64,000 nt of DNA from Cystobacter fuscus DSM 2262 (GCF_000335475.2 NZ_ANAH02000009.1:372001-436000); one strand, 5' to 3'. Positions 28,371 through 38,524 are shown, counted from the first letter of the stretch. Numbers and translations: made by a program. The notes: generated by a model from the sequence alone, not told the origin.

Positions 28371-30047
28371 TCAGCTCGCCGTCTTCTCGCGCAGCTCCCG
28401 GCGGAGGATCTTCCCCACGTTGGTCTTGGGCAGATCCGCGCGGAACTCGATGAACCTGGGCCGCTTGTAGCCGGTGAGCTGTTGGCGGCAGTAGTCGAGC
28501 AGCTGGGCCTCGGTGAGGGACGGGTCCTTCTTCACCACGAAGAGTTTGACGGCCTCGCCGGAGTGCTCGTCGGGCACGCCCACGGCGGCCACCTCCAACA
28601 CGCCCGGGTGCATGGCGACCACGCCCTCCACCTCGTTGGGATAGACGTTGAAGCCCGACACGAGGATCATGTCCTTCTTGCGATCCACGATGCGGGTGTG
28701 TCCGCGCTCGTCCATGATGCCGATGTCGCCGGACTTGAAGAAGCCGTCGGGCAGCATGACCTTGGCCGTCTCGTCCGGGTGGTTCCAGTAGCCCGCCATC
28801 ACCTGGGGGCCGCGGATGCAGATCTCCCCGGGCTGGCCGAGCGGCACGTCCTTCCCCTCGTCATCGCGGATGGCGATCTCCGTGGAGGGCAGGGGAAGGC
28901 CGATGGTGCCGGAGTACTCCGTGGCGGTGGCCGGGTTGCTGGTGGCCACCGGCGAGGTCTCGGACAGGCCATAACCCTCGAGGATCGGAACGCGGGTGGT
29001 GGCGAACCACTTCTCCGCGGTGGCCCGCTGCACGGCCATGCCGCCTCCGTTGGCGACCCTCAGGTGGGAGAAGTCGAGTTTGGCGAAGTCGGGGTGGTGC
29101 ACCAGCGCGTTGTAGAGGGTGTTGACGGCCGGCAGGATGTGGAAGGGCTGCTGGGACAGCGTCTTGATGAAGTCTGGAATGTCGCGCGGGTTGGGGATGA
29201 GGATGTTCATCGAGCCCATGCGGATGCCCATCAGCCCGCAGACGGTGAGCGCGAAGATGTGGTAGAGCGGCAGCGCGCAGACGATGTTGAGTGCCTCGGA
29301 CGAATTGCCTTTCATGGCGGGCTGGAGCCAGGCTTCCACCTGCAACAGATTGGCGATGACATTGCGGTGCAGCAGCGTGGCGCCCTTGCTCACGCCCGTG
29401 GTGCCACCCGTGTATTGCAGGAAGGCGACGTCGTCGCGCGACGTCGTCACCGGCACGAGCGACAGGCGCTTTCCCTCGGCCAGCATCTGGTTGAACTTGA
29501 CGGCGCGTGGCAGGTGGTAGGCGGGCACCAGCTTCTTCACCTTGCGCACCACGAGGTTGACGAGGGCGCCCTTCACGCCGCCCAGCAGGTCGCCCATCGA
29601 GGCGACCACCACGTGCTGGAGGGCCGTGCGCTCCACGACCTGTTGGAGCGTGATCGCGAAGTTCTCCAGGATGAAGATGGCCTGGGCTCCGCTGTCCTTG
29701 AGCTGGTGTTCCAGCTCGCGCGGCGTGTAGAGCGGGTTGATGTTCACCACCGTGTAGCCCGCGCGCAGGATGGCGGCGATGCAGATCGGGTACTGCAACA
29801 CGTTGGGCATCATGATGGCGACGGCCGCGCCACGGGTGAGCCCCTGGGATTGCAGCCACGCGCCCACCCGCTGCGACAGGACATCCAGCTCCCGGTAAGT
29901 GATGGACTTGCCCATGCACTTGAAGGCCGGGCGATCGGCGAACTTGCGGAACGACTCCTCCAACAGGTGGGTCAGCGAGGGGTACTGCTTGTCATCGATC
30001 TCGGCCGGAACCCCAGGTGGGTAGTGCTTGAGCCAGATCTTCTCCAT
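28371..30047 (-). CDS. fadD: long-chain fatty-acid CoA ligase
   Basis: 558 residues, a normal length for FadD. The AMP-binding signature YTGGTTGVSKGATLLHRN is present, then GYGLSETSP (A5 motif), the hinge Asp in GFFKSGDIG, and the C-terminal catalytic Lys region TNVGKILRREL. It activates fatty acids to acyl-CoA through acyl-adenylate, for beta-oxidation or lipid synthesis, at the inner face of the membrane. The start at 30047 is chosen because GAGGAG lies 8 bases upstream; the frame stays open 19 codons further. It reads alone, convergent with the GH3 gene. Confidence 0.93.
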   Translation of the reverse strand: MEKIWLKHYPPGVPAEIDDKQYPSLTHLLEESFRKFADRPAFKCMGKSITYRELDVLSQRVGAWLQSQGLTRGAAVAIMMPNVLQYPICIAAILRAGYTVVNINPLYTPRELEHQLKDSGAQAIFILENFAITLQQVVERTALQHVVVASMGDLLGGVKGALVNLVVRKVKKLVPAYHLPRAVKFNQMLAEGKRLSLVPVTTSRDDVAFLQYTGGTTGVSKGATLLHRNVIANLLQVEAWLQPAMKGNSSEALNIVCALPLYHIFALTVCGLMGIRMGSMNILIPNPRDIPDFIKTLSQQPFHILPAVNTLYNALVHHPDFAKLDFSHLRVANGGGMAVQRATAEKWFATTRVPILEGYGLSETSPVATSNPATATEYSGTIGLPLPSTEIAIRDDEGKDVPLGQPGEICIRGPQVMAGYWNHPDETAKVMLPDGFFKSGDIGIMDERGHTRIVDRKKDMILVSGFNVYPNEVEGVVAMHPGVLEVAAVGVPDEHSGEAVKLFVVKKDPSLTEAQLLDYCRQQLTGYKRPRFIEFRADLPKTNVGKILRRELREKTAS

Positions 30048-30172
30048 TCGCGTGTCTCCTCGCCCTTCGAAGGTGATGGGACTGGAATGGTAGTGGATCC
30101 CCATGCCACCACCTCAAGCGCCGAGTTCACGGTGCGTGCGGATGTGGACCCATGCGGACACGGCGCGGAGCG

Positions 30173-31960
30173 TCAGGAAGGCGGAAGGAGCCCGAGCACG
30201 GCGAGCAGGGTGAGGGTGAGGCTCACCAGGCTCTCCCCGGCGATGAGGCCCGCGGCCAGGGGGACGGTGGCGACGAGCGCGAAGGCGGGCCGCGCGCGGG
30301 CGAGGAGGGCCGCGGCGAGCGAGCCCAGGAACATGGACAGGGCGGCGGAGGGGGGGAGCACGAAGGCGATGCCGACGCCGATGGCCGAGGGGACGAAGGG
30401 ACGCAGGCGCTCGGGGGCATGTTGCTCGAGCAGCGCCAGGAGGATGCCGCCCACCCCTCCGGCGAGCGCGCCCCAGCGGGAGGCGGGGGCCAGGGTACCG
30501 AGGCCCGTGGCGAGCACCCGGGCCAACCCCTCCACGAAGGTGCCGCCGGGAGCGGGGAAGTGCTCCTCGGAGAGGACGGAGGTGTCCGGCACGAGGAGCA
30601 GGAAGGCGGGGACGATGACGGCCGAGCCGACGAGGCAACCCCAGAGCTGGGCGAGGACGGTCTGCCGGGGGGTCGCGCCGAGCAGCGAGCCGGCCTTGAC
30701 GTCGGTGAGCAGGTCCGCGCTCGTGGAGGCGGTGGAGCCCGAGAGGCTGGCGGCGATGGTGCTGGCCAGGGGGTTGCCGGGCATGACGACGCAGAAGGCG
30801 ATCTGGGCGAGCTGTCCCAGGGCTCCCGAGGGGGTGACGTCCGTCTCCCCGGTTACCCGGCACGCCGCCACGGCGAGCGGGAAGGAGAGCAGCACGCCGA
30901 ACAGCCCCAGGTGGGGGGGGATGCCGAAGACTCCAGCTCCCAGCACCACCGTCCCCAGCGAGAGCAGCGCGAGGCCGGCGAGCCACCAGGAGCGTGGAAC
31001 CTGTCCCGGGCCCGTGTGGCTCCCCGGGCCCCCGGCTCCGGCCTGGAGGAGCGAGGAGAACGCGCGGCGCAGGACGTCCCGCCGCGACAGCAGGTGGGTG
31101 AAGGCGGCGCTCGTCACCAGGGCGGTGCCGGGCCACATGCTCCAGTCGGACGCGTGTGCGTAGTCGGGTTGGGGCAGGGTGCCTCGAACGTGGAGCCAGG
31201 GGACGAGCACGCCGAAGCAGGTGATGGCGCCGAGCAGGATCGAGGCGGCGATGCGCGGGCCCACCAGGGCGCCGACTCCAGGGGAGAGCAGGCCGAGGTC
31301 GAGGGAGAAGGAGAGAGGAGCCAGCGGTACGCCGTGGACGGTGCCTGCAAGGGGCAGCGAGGCGGGTATCCGCTTCAGCCCATCGCGGGCGAACGTGAGC
31401 AGGCCGGCCACCAGGGCCGCTCCACCGAGCACCCGGGTTCCCTGGCGCGCGGAGACGTCTCCTTGCTGGAGCATCCGCGCCGCCGAGGCCGCGGCCAGTC
31501 CGGAGGGGAAGGGGAGGCTCTCGCGGTGGAGGAAGGCGTGCTGGAGTGGGACGGCGAAAAGGACTCCGAGCGCGGAGATGAGCAGCGTCCAGCAGAAGAG
31601 CGCCCAGCCCGGAGGGTGGTGGCCGGAGAGCATCAGCCACGCCACGTTGGCGGAGATGAGGGTGCCTCCCGTGGAGTAGCCCGCCGAGGAGGCCGTGGAC
31701 TGCATGGCGCTCGTCTCCAACAGGGACAGCCCAGGGCGCGAGCGGGTGCGCCATGGCCAGGCCAGCGCCCGGTACATGCCGAGCCCCAGCACGCAGGCGA
31801 TGACCGTCACCGGAAAGGCCAGCCCCGTCTTCAGTCCGACGTAGAGGTTGGTGAGGCTGAGCCCCGCGCCCAGGAGCGCGCCGAGCGCCAATGCGCGGGG
31901 GGTGAGTGCCCGGCCGGACACGGCGGCGCCGGGGGGGGGCTCGCTCCGCTCCTCTCGCAT
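30173..31960 (-). CDS. OPT-family oligopeptide/metal-chelate transporter
   Basis: 595 residues, almost wholly hydrophobic with about 14-16 membrane segments. The opening GAGLSLTNLYVGLKTGLAFP and the following STGGTLISANVAW are typical of the OPT family, as is the central SADLLTDVKAGSLLGATPRQ. OPT transporters take up oligopeptides or metal complexes by proton symport. The start at the Met of MREERSE is set by a GGAG upstream and by the hydrophobic segment starting about 25 residues later. It stands alone between a sensor kinase and fadD on the same strand. Confidence 0.9.
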   Translation of the reverse strand: MREERSEPPPGAAVSGRALTPRALALGALLGAGLSLTNLYVGLKTGLAFPVTVIACVLGLGMYRALAWPWRTRSRPGLSLLETSAMQSTASSAGYSTGGTLISANVAWLMLSGHHPPGWALFCWTLLISALGVLFAVPLQHAFLHRESLPFPSGLAAASAARMLQQGDVSARQGTRVLGGAALVAGLLTFARDGLKRIPASLPLAGTVHGVPLAPLSFSLDLGLLSPGVGALVGPRIAASILLGAITCFGVLVPWLHVRGTLPQPDYAHASDWSMWPGTALVTSAAFTHLLSRRDVLRRAFSSLLQAGAGGPGSHTGPGQVPRSWWLAGLALLSLGTVVLGAGVFGIPPHLGLFGVLLSFPLAVAACRVTGETDVTPSGALGQLAQIAFCVVMPGNPLASTIAASLSGSTASTSADLLTDVKAGSLLGATPRQTVLAQLWGCLVGSAVIVPAFLLLVPDTSVLSEEHFPAPGGTFVEGLARVLATGLGTLAPASRWGALAGGVGGILLALLEQHAPERLRPFVPSAIGVGIAFVLPPSAALSMFLGSLAAALLARARPAFALVATVPLAAGLIAGESLVSLTLTLLAVLGLLPPS

Positions 31961-32020
31961 GGGCGGGAGACTACTCCGGCCCGCGGAGCAACTCCAAGAC
32001 ACGAGCGCCGTGCCGCTGGC

Positions 32021-33862
32021 TCAGGCCAGCTTCTCCCACCCGCTCAGGGGCAGCTCCAGGGTGAAGCATGCGCCATGGCCCTTGCCTTGGCTTTCACAGC
32101 GCAGCCGGCCCTTCATCGCCTCGGCGGCCAGCGCGCTGGAGTGAAGACCAAAGCCATGGCCTTCCTTCTTGGTGGTGAAGCCGTGGGAGAACAGCCGCGT
32201 CAGGTGCTCCGGGGCGATGCCCACCCCATTGTCTTCCACCTCGATGCGCAGCCACACCTCGCCCTCGCGCCGCACGCGCAGCGACAACCGCTTGTCATCG
32301 CGTCCGCTCTCCACCAGGGCATGCCGCGCGTTGCCCAGGAGATTCACGAGGATCTGCAGCAGCCGGTGCCGGTCCAGCGGCAGCGGTGCCACCTCGGTGT
32401 ACTCGCGCTGGATGCGGATGCCCAGGCGCTCGAAGGCGTCCAGGTGCAGGCGCAGCGCGTTGTCGATCAGCTCGGACACCGTGACCAGCTCCACCCGGCC
32501 CACGACGCGGGCGTTCTCCTGCTGCAGGCTCACCACCTCGCGGATGTGCTCCACGTTGCGCAGCAGCTCCTTCATCTCCGTGAGCAGATCCTCCTGCTCC
32601 CGCACCAGGTGCCGGGACACCGTGGACAGGTACTTCGGAAGCTGGCGCCCCCGGGTGTCCTCCGTCAGGAAGGTGGGCAGGTTCGTCTCGTGCTCGGCCA
32701 GGAGCTCCGAGGCACGCAAGAGGGACGTGGTGCGCGAGCCTTGCAGCCGCTCGAGCACGAGCGAGGCGGAGACGTTGACGCTGTTGAACATGTTGCCCAC
32801 GTTGTGCAGCACGCCCGTGGCCATCTCCGCCATGCCCGCCTGGCGGGACACCTCCATCAACCCCCGGTGCAACTCTCCCAGCTTCGCCTCGGCCTCCTTG
32901 CGCTCCGTGATGTCGCGTCCGAAGAGCGTCACCCCCACGGGCCGATCCCCCTGTCCCCACAGGGGGTGGAGCGCGACATCGAGCACCCAGGTGCGGTGGG
33001 GGCCCCGCCTGACCCACTCGAAGCGGACGCTCTCTCCGCGCAGGGCGCGCTGCAGGCTGTTGCGCCATTGCTCCTGCACCGCGGGATCGCTGCGCTGATC
33101 CAGCTCGGTTCCCGGGTGCAGCTCCTTGCCGTACATCTCCAGGAACATCTTCCGCGCCACGCTATTGGACGTGATGATGCGCCCCTGTTCGTCGAGCGAG
33201 CACACCGGATCCGTCGTGCTCTCCAACAAGCTGTGCAGCTTGCGCTCGCTGTCGCGCACCGTGGCGGAGGCCTCGTCCCGCGCGATGCCGAACAGCGAGC
33301 TCAACCCCCAGCCGAGCAGCAGGATGAGTGAGTCGAGCACTCCGGCGATCCACGCCTGGGAGTTGGCGAAGATCGGCTCCCGGCTCCCGAACCCCGACAG
33401 GTAGAGGGGCAGGAGGATCCCCGAGTTGAGACAGAAGAAACCCGTGAAGACGAGCCCCGCCTTCACTCCCAGCAGGTAGACCGCCAACAGGGGGATGAGC
33501 AGGCTGGCCGCGTGCGAGGCGACGATCTGACGGGACATCAAGAACGTCGTCAGCATGTACCCGGCCAGCATGGTTCCGCAGACGAGGAGCGACCCGAGCC
33601 GGAGCGGGCCTCCCGCTCTCAGGTACACCAGGATCAACGCGAAGCCGATCGCGGCGCCCGTGCCGATCCTCACCAGAGGTGCGCCCCCGTTCACCCCCAG
33701 GCCAGAGGTGATCGCGAGCACCAGGGACATGGCCGCCAGCAGGACGGTGCTCCCCAGCAGGACCCGGTAGCGGCCAAGCTCACCAGGCGTCAGGTGGTGC
33801 CGGTTCTCGGGCAACAGGGCGTCCAAACGCCCAAGCAACCACGTCCACCGCCCTGCGCTCAT
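32021..33862 (-). CDS. membrane sensor histidine kinase with PAS domain
   Basis: 613 residues. About six membrane helices in residues 25-190, a PAS domain (about 200-320, with SLDEQGRIITSNSVARKMF), a short coiled coil, and a phospho-acceptor segment with His353 in GVLHNVGNMFNSVN, the HNVGN variant of the H box. The ATPase domain has the N box NLLGNARHAL, G1 DNGVGI, F box GFTTKKEGHGFGLH, and ends about residue 605. No response regulator gene is adjacent, as is common for orphan kinases in myxobacteria. The signal is unknown; the membrane part resembles no family I can name. Confidence 0.9.
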   Translation of the reverse strand: MSAGRWTWLLGRLDALLPENRHHLTPGELGRYRVLLGSTVLLAAMSLVLAITSGLGVNGGAPLVRIGTGAAIGFALILVYLRAGGPLRLGSLLVCGTMLAGYMLTTFLMSRQIVASHAASLLIPLLAVYLLGVKAGLVFTGFFCLNSGILLPLYLSGFGSREPIFANSQAWIAGVLDSLILLLGWGLSSLFGIARDEASATVRDSERKLHSLLESTTDPVCSLDEQGRIITSNSVARKMFLEMYGKELHPGTELDQRSDPAVQEQWRNSLQRALRGESVRFEWVRRGPHRTWVLDVALHPLWGQGDRPVGVTLFGRDITERKEAEAKLGELHRGLMEVSRQAGMAEMATGVLHNVGNMFNSVNVSASLVLERLQGSRTTSLLRASELLAEHETNLPTFLTEDTRGRQLPKYLSTVSRHLVREQEDLLTEMKELLRNVEHIREVVSLQQENARVVGRVELVTVSELIDNALRLHLDAFERLGIRIQREYTEVAPLPLDRHRLLQILVNLLGNARHALVESGRDDKRLSLRVRREGEVWLRIEVEDNGVGIAPEHLTRLFSHGFTTKKEGHGFGLHSSALAAEAMKGRLRCESQGKGHGACFTLELPLSGWEKLA

Positions 33863-34418
33863 CGACGACCTCTCCGCTCGAGCAAGAACCCAGGTCGCGT
33901 GGTCGCAAACCCCCCCCCGAGTGAGCGGCGGCCCTGAGACGCCCGCAGCAGAGCCATGGCTACCACGCGTCGAAAGTCATGAGCAACCCATTGGAGCCAC
34001 GTTTGAGCGGATTTGTTCAACCTCATCGTGCGCGGCAGAACTCCAGACAACCAGTGAAAACATCATCATCCTGGAGTCTGGTGACGAATGAGTGAAAACG
34101 AACTCGCTCGAATTGACATCGTTTCCGCGACCCTGGGCCCACGCGGGGAGTGACAGCCCGCGCGCGGGAGGAGAAGGGCGCTTGTCCGGCCGGCCGGGGG
34201 TGCATGGGGGCTCTTCCGGGTGGCTCACGGCGTCGCGCGTCCACGTTCCCTGGAAGTATCCAGGTGGGCTGTGTCCCATGCGTGGCGATGGGCGAGTGCT
34301 CTGAGGACGGCGCGGGGCCTGTCCTGCTAGAAGGCGGCGGCGACCGGCCCGGCTCTCCGTCACCTGGAGGCCGGGCTCCCTGCCCGTCGCGGTGCCTTCC
34401 GACAAGGACCCCCCTGAC
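33863..34418. other. 556-base divergent intergenic region
   Basis: It separates the sensor kinase (minus) from the cytosolic GH3 gene (plus). I found no supportable gene. It contains a consensus-like TTGACA at 34113-34118 without a clear -10 partner, and a 7-base inverted repeat ACTCCAG/CTGGAGT (34040-34046 and 34071-34077). Confidence 0.4.
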
Positions 34419-36728
34419 ATGTCCGAACAAATCAAAGACTACAAGGCCAGAGCGCAGCACCTGGTGTCCCAGATGACGCTGGAGGAGAAAGCCCTGCTCA
34501 TGTCTGGCAATGGCGCGTGGACGACCCACAAGGTCGAACGCCTGGGAATTCCTTCCATCTTCATGGCGGATGGCCCGCATGGGCTCCGGAAGGCATTGGG
34601 GCCCAATACGGCGGACAGCGTCCCCGCGACCTGCTTCCCCACCGCGTCCGCCCTGGCCTCGAGCTGGGACACGGAGCTCCTCGCGGAGATTGGCGCCGCC
34701 CTGGCACGCGAGGCGCAGGCCAACGACGTCCAGTTGTTGCTGGGTCCGGGCAACAACATGAAGCGCTCTCCCCTGGGCGGGCGCAACTTCGAGTACTTCT
34801 CCGAGGATCCCTTCCTCGCCGGCCACCTGGCCGCCTCGTACATCAACGGGTTGCAGGGCCAGGGGGTGGGAAGCACCCTGAAGCACTTCGCGGTGAACAA
34901 TCAGGAGCACGAGCGGATGGTGAGCAGCTCCATCGTGGATGAGCGCACCCTGCACGAAATCTACCTGCCCGCCTTCGAGATCGCCGTCACCCAGGCCCAG
35001 CCGTGGGCGATCATGTGCGCCTACAACAAGATCAACGGCGTCTATGCCTCCGAGAACCACCTGCTGCTCGAGGACATCCTCCGGGATGCGTGGGGCTTCC
35101 AGGGGTACGTGGTGTCCGACTGGGGCGCCGTGCATGATCGCGTGAAGGGCATCATGGCCGGGTTGAACCTGGAGATGCCTGGCAGCGGCGACGTGAACCG
35201 CAAGAAGATCATCGAGGCCGTCAAGGCGGGCCAGCTGCCGGAGTCTCGCCTGGACCAGGTGGTGGCCGGACTGCTCGCCGTGGTCCTCAAGGCCACGGAG
35301 AGCCGCCGCGGCGGTGTCCGCGTCGACGTGGACGAGCACCATGCCCTGGCGCGGCGGGCGGCGGGCGAGAGCATCATCCTCCTGAAGAACGAGGATGACC
35401 TGCTGCCGCTGGAGACCGGAGGAAAGAAGAAGATCGCCGTGATTGGCGCGTTCGCCAAGGACCCCCGCTACCAGGGCGCTGGAAGCTCGCAGGTGAATCC
35501 GACCCGTATCTCCAACGCCTATGCCGAGCTGGCGGCGCTCCTCGGTGGCGACGAGCGCCTGTCCTACGCGAGCGGCTATGACCTGGAGGGGGTCACCACC
35601 GCGCAACTGCTCGAGGAGGCGCGGCAGCAGGCGAAGAGCGCGGACCTGGCCATCGTCTTCGCCGGTCTGCCGGACAGCCACGAGTCCGAGGGCTTCGACC
35701 GCTCCACCCTGGACATCCCCGAGGGCCACAACCGGTTGATCGACGCGGTCAGCCAGGTGCAGCCCAACACCGTGGTGGTGTTGATGAACGGCTCGGCCAT
35801 CACCATGCCCTGGGTGGGCCGGGTGAAGGCCATCCTGGAGGGCTGGCTGACGGGACAGGCCGGCGGCGGCGCCATCGCCGACATCCTGACCGGCAAGGTC
35901 AACCCCTCGGCGAAGCTGGCGGAGACCTTCCCGACGCGGGTGGAGGACACGCCGACCTTCACCGAGTTCCCCGGTCTCAACCAGCAGGCCCGCTACGGCG
36001 AGGGCGTCTTCATCGGTTACCGGTACTACGACAAGAAGAACATCACGCCGCTGTTCCCGTTTGGTTTTGGTCTGAGCTACACGACCTTCGCCTACTCGGA
36101 GCTGAGCTTCAGCGCTCCGTCCATCCATGAAACCGAGAGCCTGACCGTGGAACTGAAGGTCAAGAACACGGGGAAGGTGGCGGGAAAGGAGATCGTCCAG
36201 CTCTACGTCCGCGAGGACAAGCCCGTGGTCAGCCGTCCGGACAAGGAGCTCAAGGCCTTCACCAAGGTGGCGCTCGAGCCCGGCGAGGAGAAGACGGTGC
36301 GCTTCACGCTGAGCCGGCGTGATTTCGCCTACTACAACACCAATCTCCACCGCTGGTCCGTCAACCCGGGCCGCTTCGACATCCTGGTCGGTGGCTCGTC
36401 CCGGAACCTGCCCCTGCGCAAGCACGTCCTGGTGGAGGTGGCCCAGCAGGAGGTCCCCTCGCTGTCACGCCACTCCCTGGTGAAGGAGTTCAAGGACCAC
36501 CCCAAGGGCAAGGAGTTCTACCCCCAGCTGGTGGGCGTCATCATGGGCGGGACGACCGAGGAGCCCGGCGGCGTCAAGCGCACGCCCGAGGAGGAGCGCG
36601 CCCGGAAGAAGGCCGAGATGTCGACGCTGGTGTTCGCCCACGACATGCCCGTCTACAAGCTGGTGCTCTTCTCCGAGGGCAAGTTCTCCGAGCAGAAGCT
36701 CAACGACATCCTGGCGCGGGTGCAGTAG
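34419..36728 (+). CDS. cytosolic GH3 beta-glucosidase
   Basis: 769 residues with no signal peptide, so it acts in the cytoplasm. Domain order: (beta/alpha)8 (about 10-300) with nucleophile Asp234 in VVSDWGAVHD, alpha/beta sandwich (about 310-560) with the substrate-loop GLPDSHESEGFDR, and the Fn3-like domain (about 575-650). A C-terminal extension of about 110 residues (from about 660) has no family I recognise and is charged. It would cleave imported beta-linked oligosaccharides. A GTG nine codons earlier is possible, but the ATG has AAGGA at about 10 bases. A binding-protein gene for uptake lies convergent just downstream. Confidence 0.92.
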   Translation: MSEQIKDYKARAQHLVSQMTLEEKALLMSGNGAWTTHKVERLGIPSIFMADGPHGLRKALGPNTADSVPATCFPTASALASSWDTELLAEIGAALAREAQANDVQLLLGPGNNMKRSPLGGRNFEYFSEDPFLAGHLAASYINGLQGQGVGSTLKHFAVNNQEHERMVSSSIVDERTLHEIYLPAFEIAVTQAQPWAIMCAYNKINGVYASENHLLLEDILRDAWGFQGYVVSDWGAVHDRVKGIMAGLNLEMPGSGDVNRKKIIEAVKAGQLPESRLDQVVAGLLAVVLKATESRRGGVRVDVDEHHALARRAAGESIILLKNEDDLLPLETGGKKKIAVIGAFAKDPRYQGAGSSQVNPTRISNAYAELAALLGGDERLSYASGYDLEGVTTAQLLEEARQQAKSADLAIVFAGLPDSHESEGFDRSTLDIPEGHNRLIDAVSQVQPNTVVVLMNGSAITMPWVGRVKAILEGWLTGQAGGGAIADILTGKVNPSAKLAETFPTRVEDTPTFTEFPGLNQQARYGEGVFIGYRYYDKKNITPLFPFGFGLSYTTFAYSELSFSAPSIHETESLTVELKVKNTGKVAGKEIVQLYVREDKPVVSRPDKELKAFTKVALEPGEEKTVRFTLSRRDFAYYNTNLHRWSVNPGRFDILVGGSSRNLPLRKHVLVEVAQQEVPSLSRHSLVKEFKDHPKGKEFYPQLVGVIMGGTTEEPGGVKRTPEEERARKKAEMSTLVFAHDMPVYKLVLFSEGKFSEQKLNDILARVQ

Positions 36729-36759
36729 CCGCGAGCGCCCCGGTGCCGTGAGGGCGGCG

Positions 36760-36789
36760 GGGCGCATCCACCCGGAAGTGGATGCGCCC
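36760..36789. terminator. perfect 12-bp hairpin between convergent genes
   Basis: GGGCGCATCCAC (36760-36771) pairs with GTGGATGCGCCC (36778-36789) around a 6-base loop, between the GH3 end (plus) and the binding-protein end (minus). No U tract on either side; bidirectional terminator by position. Confidence 0.7.
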
Positions 36790-36811
36790 GCTTCGCCGCC
36801 CGAGGTGGTTG

Positions 36812-38524
36812 TTACTTGGGCTTGATCTCCGTCAGGACGAGGAGGTTCTCCGGGATGGAGTTGGGCGTGAGCTTCGCGTAGGGGTTGTCCTTGTTCGGGA
36901 AACCCGTGAAGCGGCGCGTGCTGTACTCACCCCAGGACGGGCCGGGGAAGAGCGGGATGACGGGCGCGTTCTCCACGAAGAGCACCTGGAGCTGATCGGA
37001 GATCTTCTTCTGCTCCGCGGGATCGCTCGTGGCCTCGAAGGCCTTGAGCAGGGCGTCCGCTTCCTTGTTGCCGAAGCGGTGCCAGTTGCGCGCCGCGACC
37101 GTGCCCACGGGCTGCACCGTCTCGGTGCCGAGGAAGTCCCGGTAGACGTAGTACGGATTGGGCTCGTCGGACGACCAACCCATGGACAAGTCGAACTCAC
37201 CCTTCTGGATGCGCTCGAACCAGGGGCTGAAGTCGTAGGTCTTCAGGGTCGCGTCGATGCCCACCTGCTTGAGGTTCTGCGCGATGATCTGCGCGGCGCG
37301 CACCCAGTCGGACCAGCCCGTCACCACGTTGACGTCGTAGCGCAGGGGCTTCTTGTCCGGTCCCACGCGAATGCCATCGTCGCCGCGCTTGTAGCCCGCC
37401 TCGTCGAGCAGGGCGCCCGCCTTGGCGGCGTCGAACTTCACCCAGTCACCGCTCTCCACGGCCTTGGCGTTGCGCCAGCTGTTGTGGGTGTCGCTCAGGC
37501 CCGTGGCGTCCGAGGGCCGCGTGTAGTTGTACATGGCGACCTTGACGATCTGCTCGCGGTCGATCGCCATGCTGAGCGCCTTGCGCACGCGCACGTCGTC
37601 GAAGGGCTTCTTCGTGGTGTTGGCGTAGAGAATCACCGTGTTGCCCACGAGCGGGAACCAGTAGTGATTGTTCTCCTTGTCCTTGCTCACGTAGAGCCGC
37701 TCGATGTCCGGCACGAAGTTGCCCGCGTAGTCCACCTCGCCATTGAGCAGCGCGAGGTTGGCCTGGTCGTTGCCGGGGTAGGCCGGGAAGCGCAGGGCCT
37801 GGACGTAGGGCTTGCCCTGCTGCCAGTAGTTCGGGTTGCGGCCGATCTCCCAGATCTGGTTCTGGAAGACCTTGATCTCCGTGAAGGGCCCCGTGGCCAC
37901 GGGGTTCTCGTTCTTGTAGGAGACCGGGTCGGCGACGTCCTTCCACTTGTGCTCGGGGACGATCGGCTGCTGCGCGATGTAGAGCAGGCCGGGCACGAAG
38001 ACGCGGCTGAAGGTGAACTCCACCGTGGCGTCATCCTTGGCCTGCACGCCCTCGAGGAACGCCCACACGCTCGACAGATCCAGCGCCTTGTGCTTCTTGA
38101 GCAGCTCGAAGGTGAAGGCCACGTCCTTGGCGGTGAGCGGCTGGCCGTCCGACCACTTCACGCCCGGACGCACGGAGAAGGTGAGCGTCTTGTTGCCCTC
38201 GCCCCACGTGTACTTCTCGGCGAGCCACGGCACGTAGTCCGCCTTGAGCACGTTGAAGATGAGCATCGGCTCGTAGATGCCGGCGCGGGTGGGCCAGCGC
38301 GAGCTGCTGCTGGCCAGCAGGGGATTGAAGTTGCGGATCCAGGAGGTCTGTGCCTCCTGGGCAATGGTGACGGCCGTGGCCTTCTCCGCCGCGGGAGCCG
38401 TCGCGGTGGCCGCCGGCGTGCTCCCCTCCTGCTGCTTGCTCTTCGAACAGCCCGCCAGTCCCCCCAAGGAGACAAGACCCATGCACATCACGACTAGCCG
38501 GCGTTGCATCCACTGGTTGTTCAT
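36812..38524 (-). CDS. ABC-transporter solute-binding lipoprotein, family 5
   Basis: 570 residues. Signal peptide ends in the lipobox LGGLAGC; the mature protein is tethered outside the inner membrane. The SBP_bac_5 fold is seen from about residue 45, with TFSVRPGVKWSDGQPLTAKDVAFTF in two parts of the first lobe and PFDDVRVRKALSMAIDREQI in the second. Relatives bind peptides, nickel, or oligosaccharides such as cellobiose and laminaribiose. Next to a cytosolic beta-glucosidase the sugar role is attractive, but no permease or ATPase gene is in the window. Start ATG has AGGAG at 9 bases. Confidence 0.88.
   Translation of the reverse strand: MNNQWMQRRLVVMCMGLVSLGGLAGCSKSKQQEGSTPAATATAPAAEKATAVTIAQEAQTSWIRNFNPLLASSSSRWPTRAGIYEPMLIFNVLKADYVPWLAEKYTWGEGNKTLTFSVRPGVKWSDGQPLTAKDVAFTFELLKKHKALDLSSVWAFLEGVQAKDDATVEFTFSRVFVPGLLYIAQQPIVPEHKWKDVADPVSYKNENPVATGPFTEIKVFQNQIWEIGRNPNYWQQGKPYVQALRFPAYPGNDQANLALLNGEVDYAGNFVPDIERLYVSKDKENNHYWFPLVGNTVILYANTTKKPFDDVRVRKALSMAIDREQIVKVAMYNYTRPSDATGLSDTHNSWRNAKAVESGDWVKFDAAKAGALLDEAGYKRGDDGIRVGPDKKPLRYDVNVVTGWSDWVRAAQIIAQNLKQVGIDATLKTYDFSPWFERIQKGEFDLSMGWSSDEPNPYYVYRDFLGTETVQPVGTVAARNWHRFGNKEADALLKAFEATSDPAEQKKISDQLQVLFVENAPVIPLFPGPSWGEYSTRRFTGFPNKDNPYAKLTPNSIPENLLVLTEIKPK

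Noticed and set aside
30048-30172. Promoter of fadD (TTGAGG with TACCAT)
   Set aside because: Spacing of about 19 and weak matches; not distinguishable from chance.
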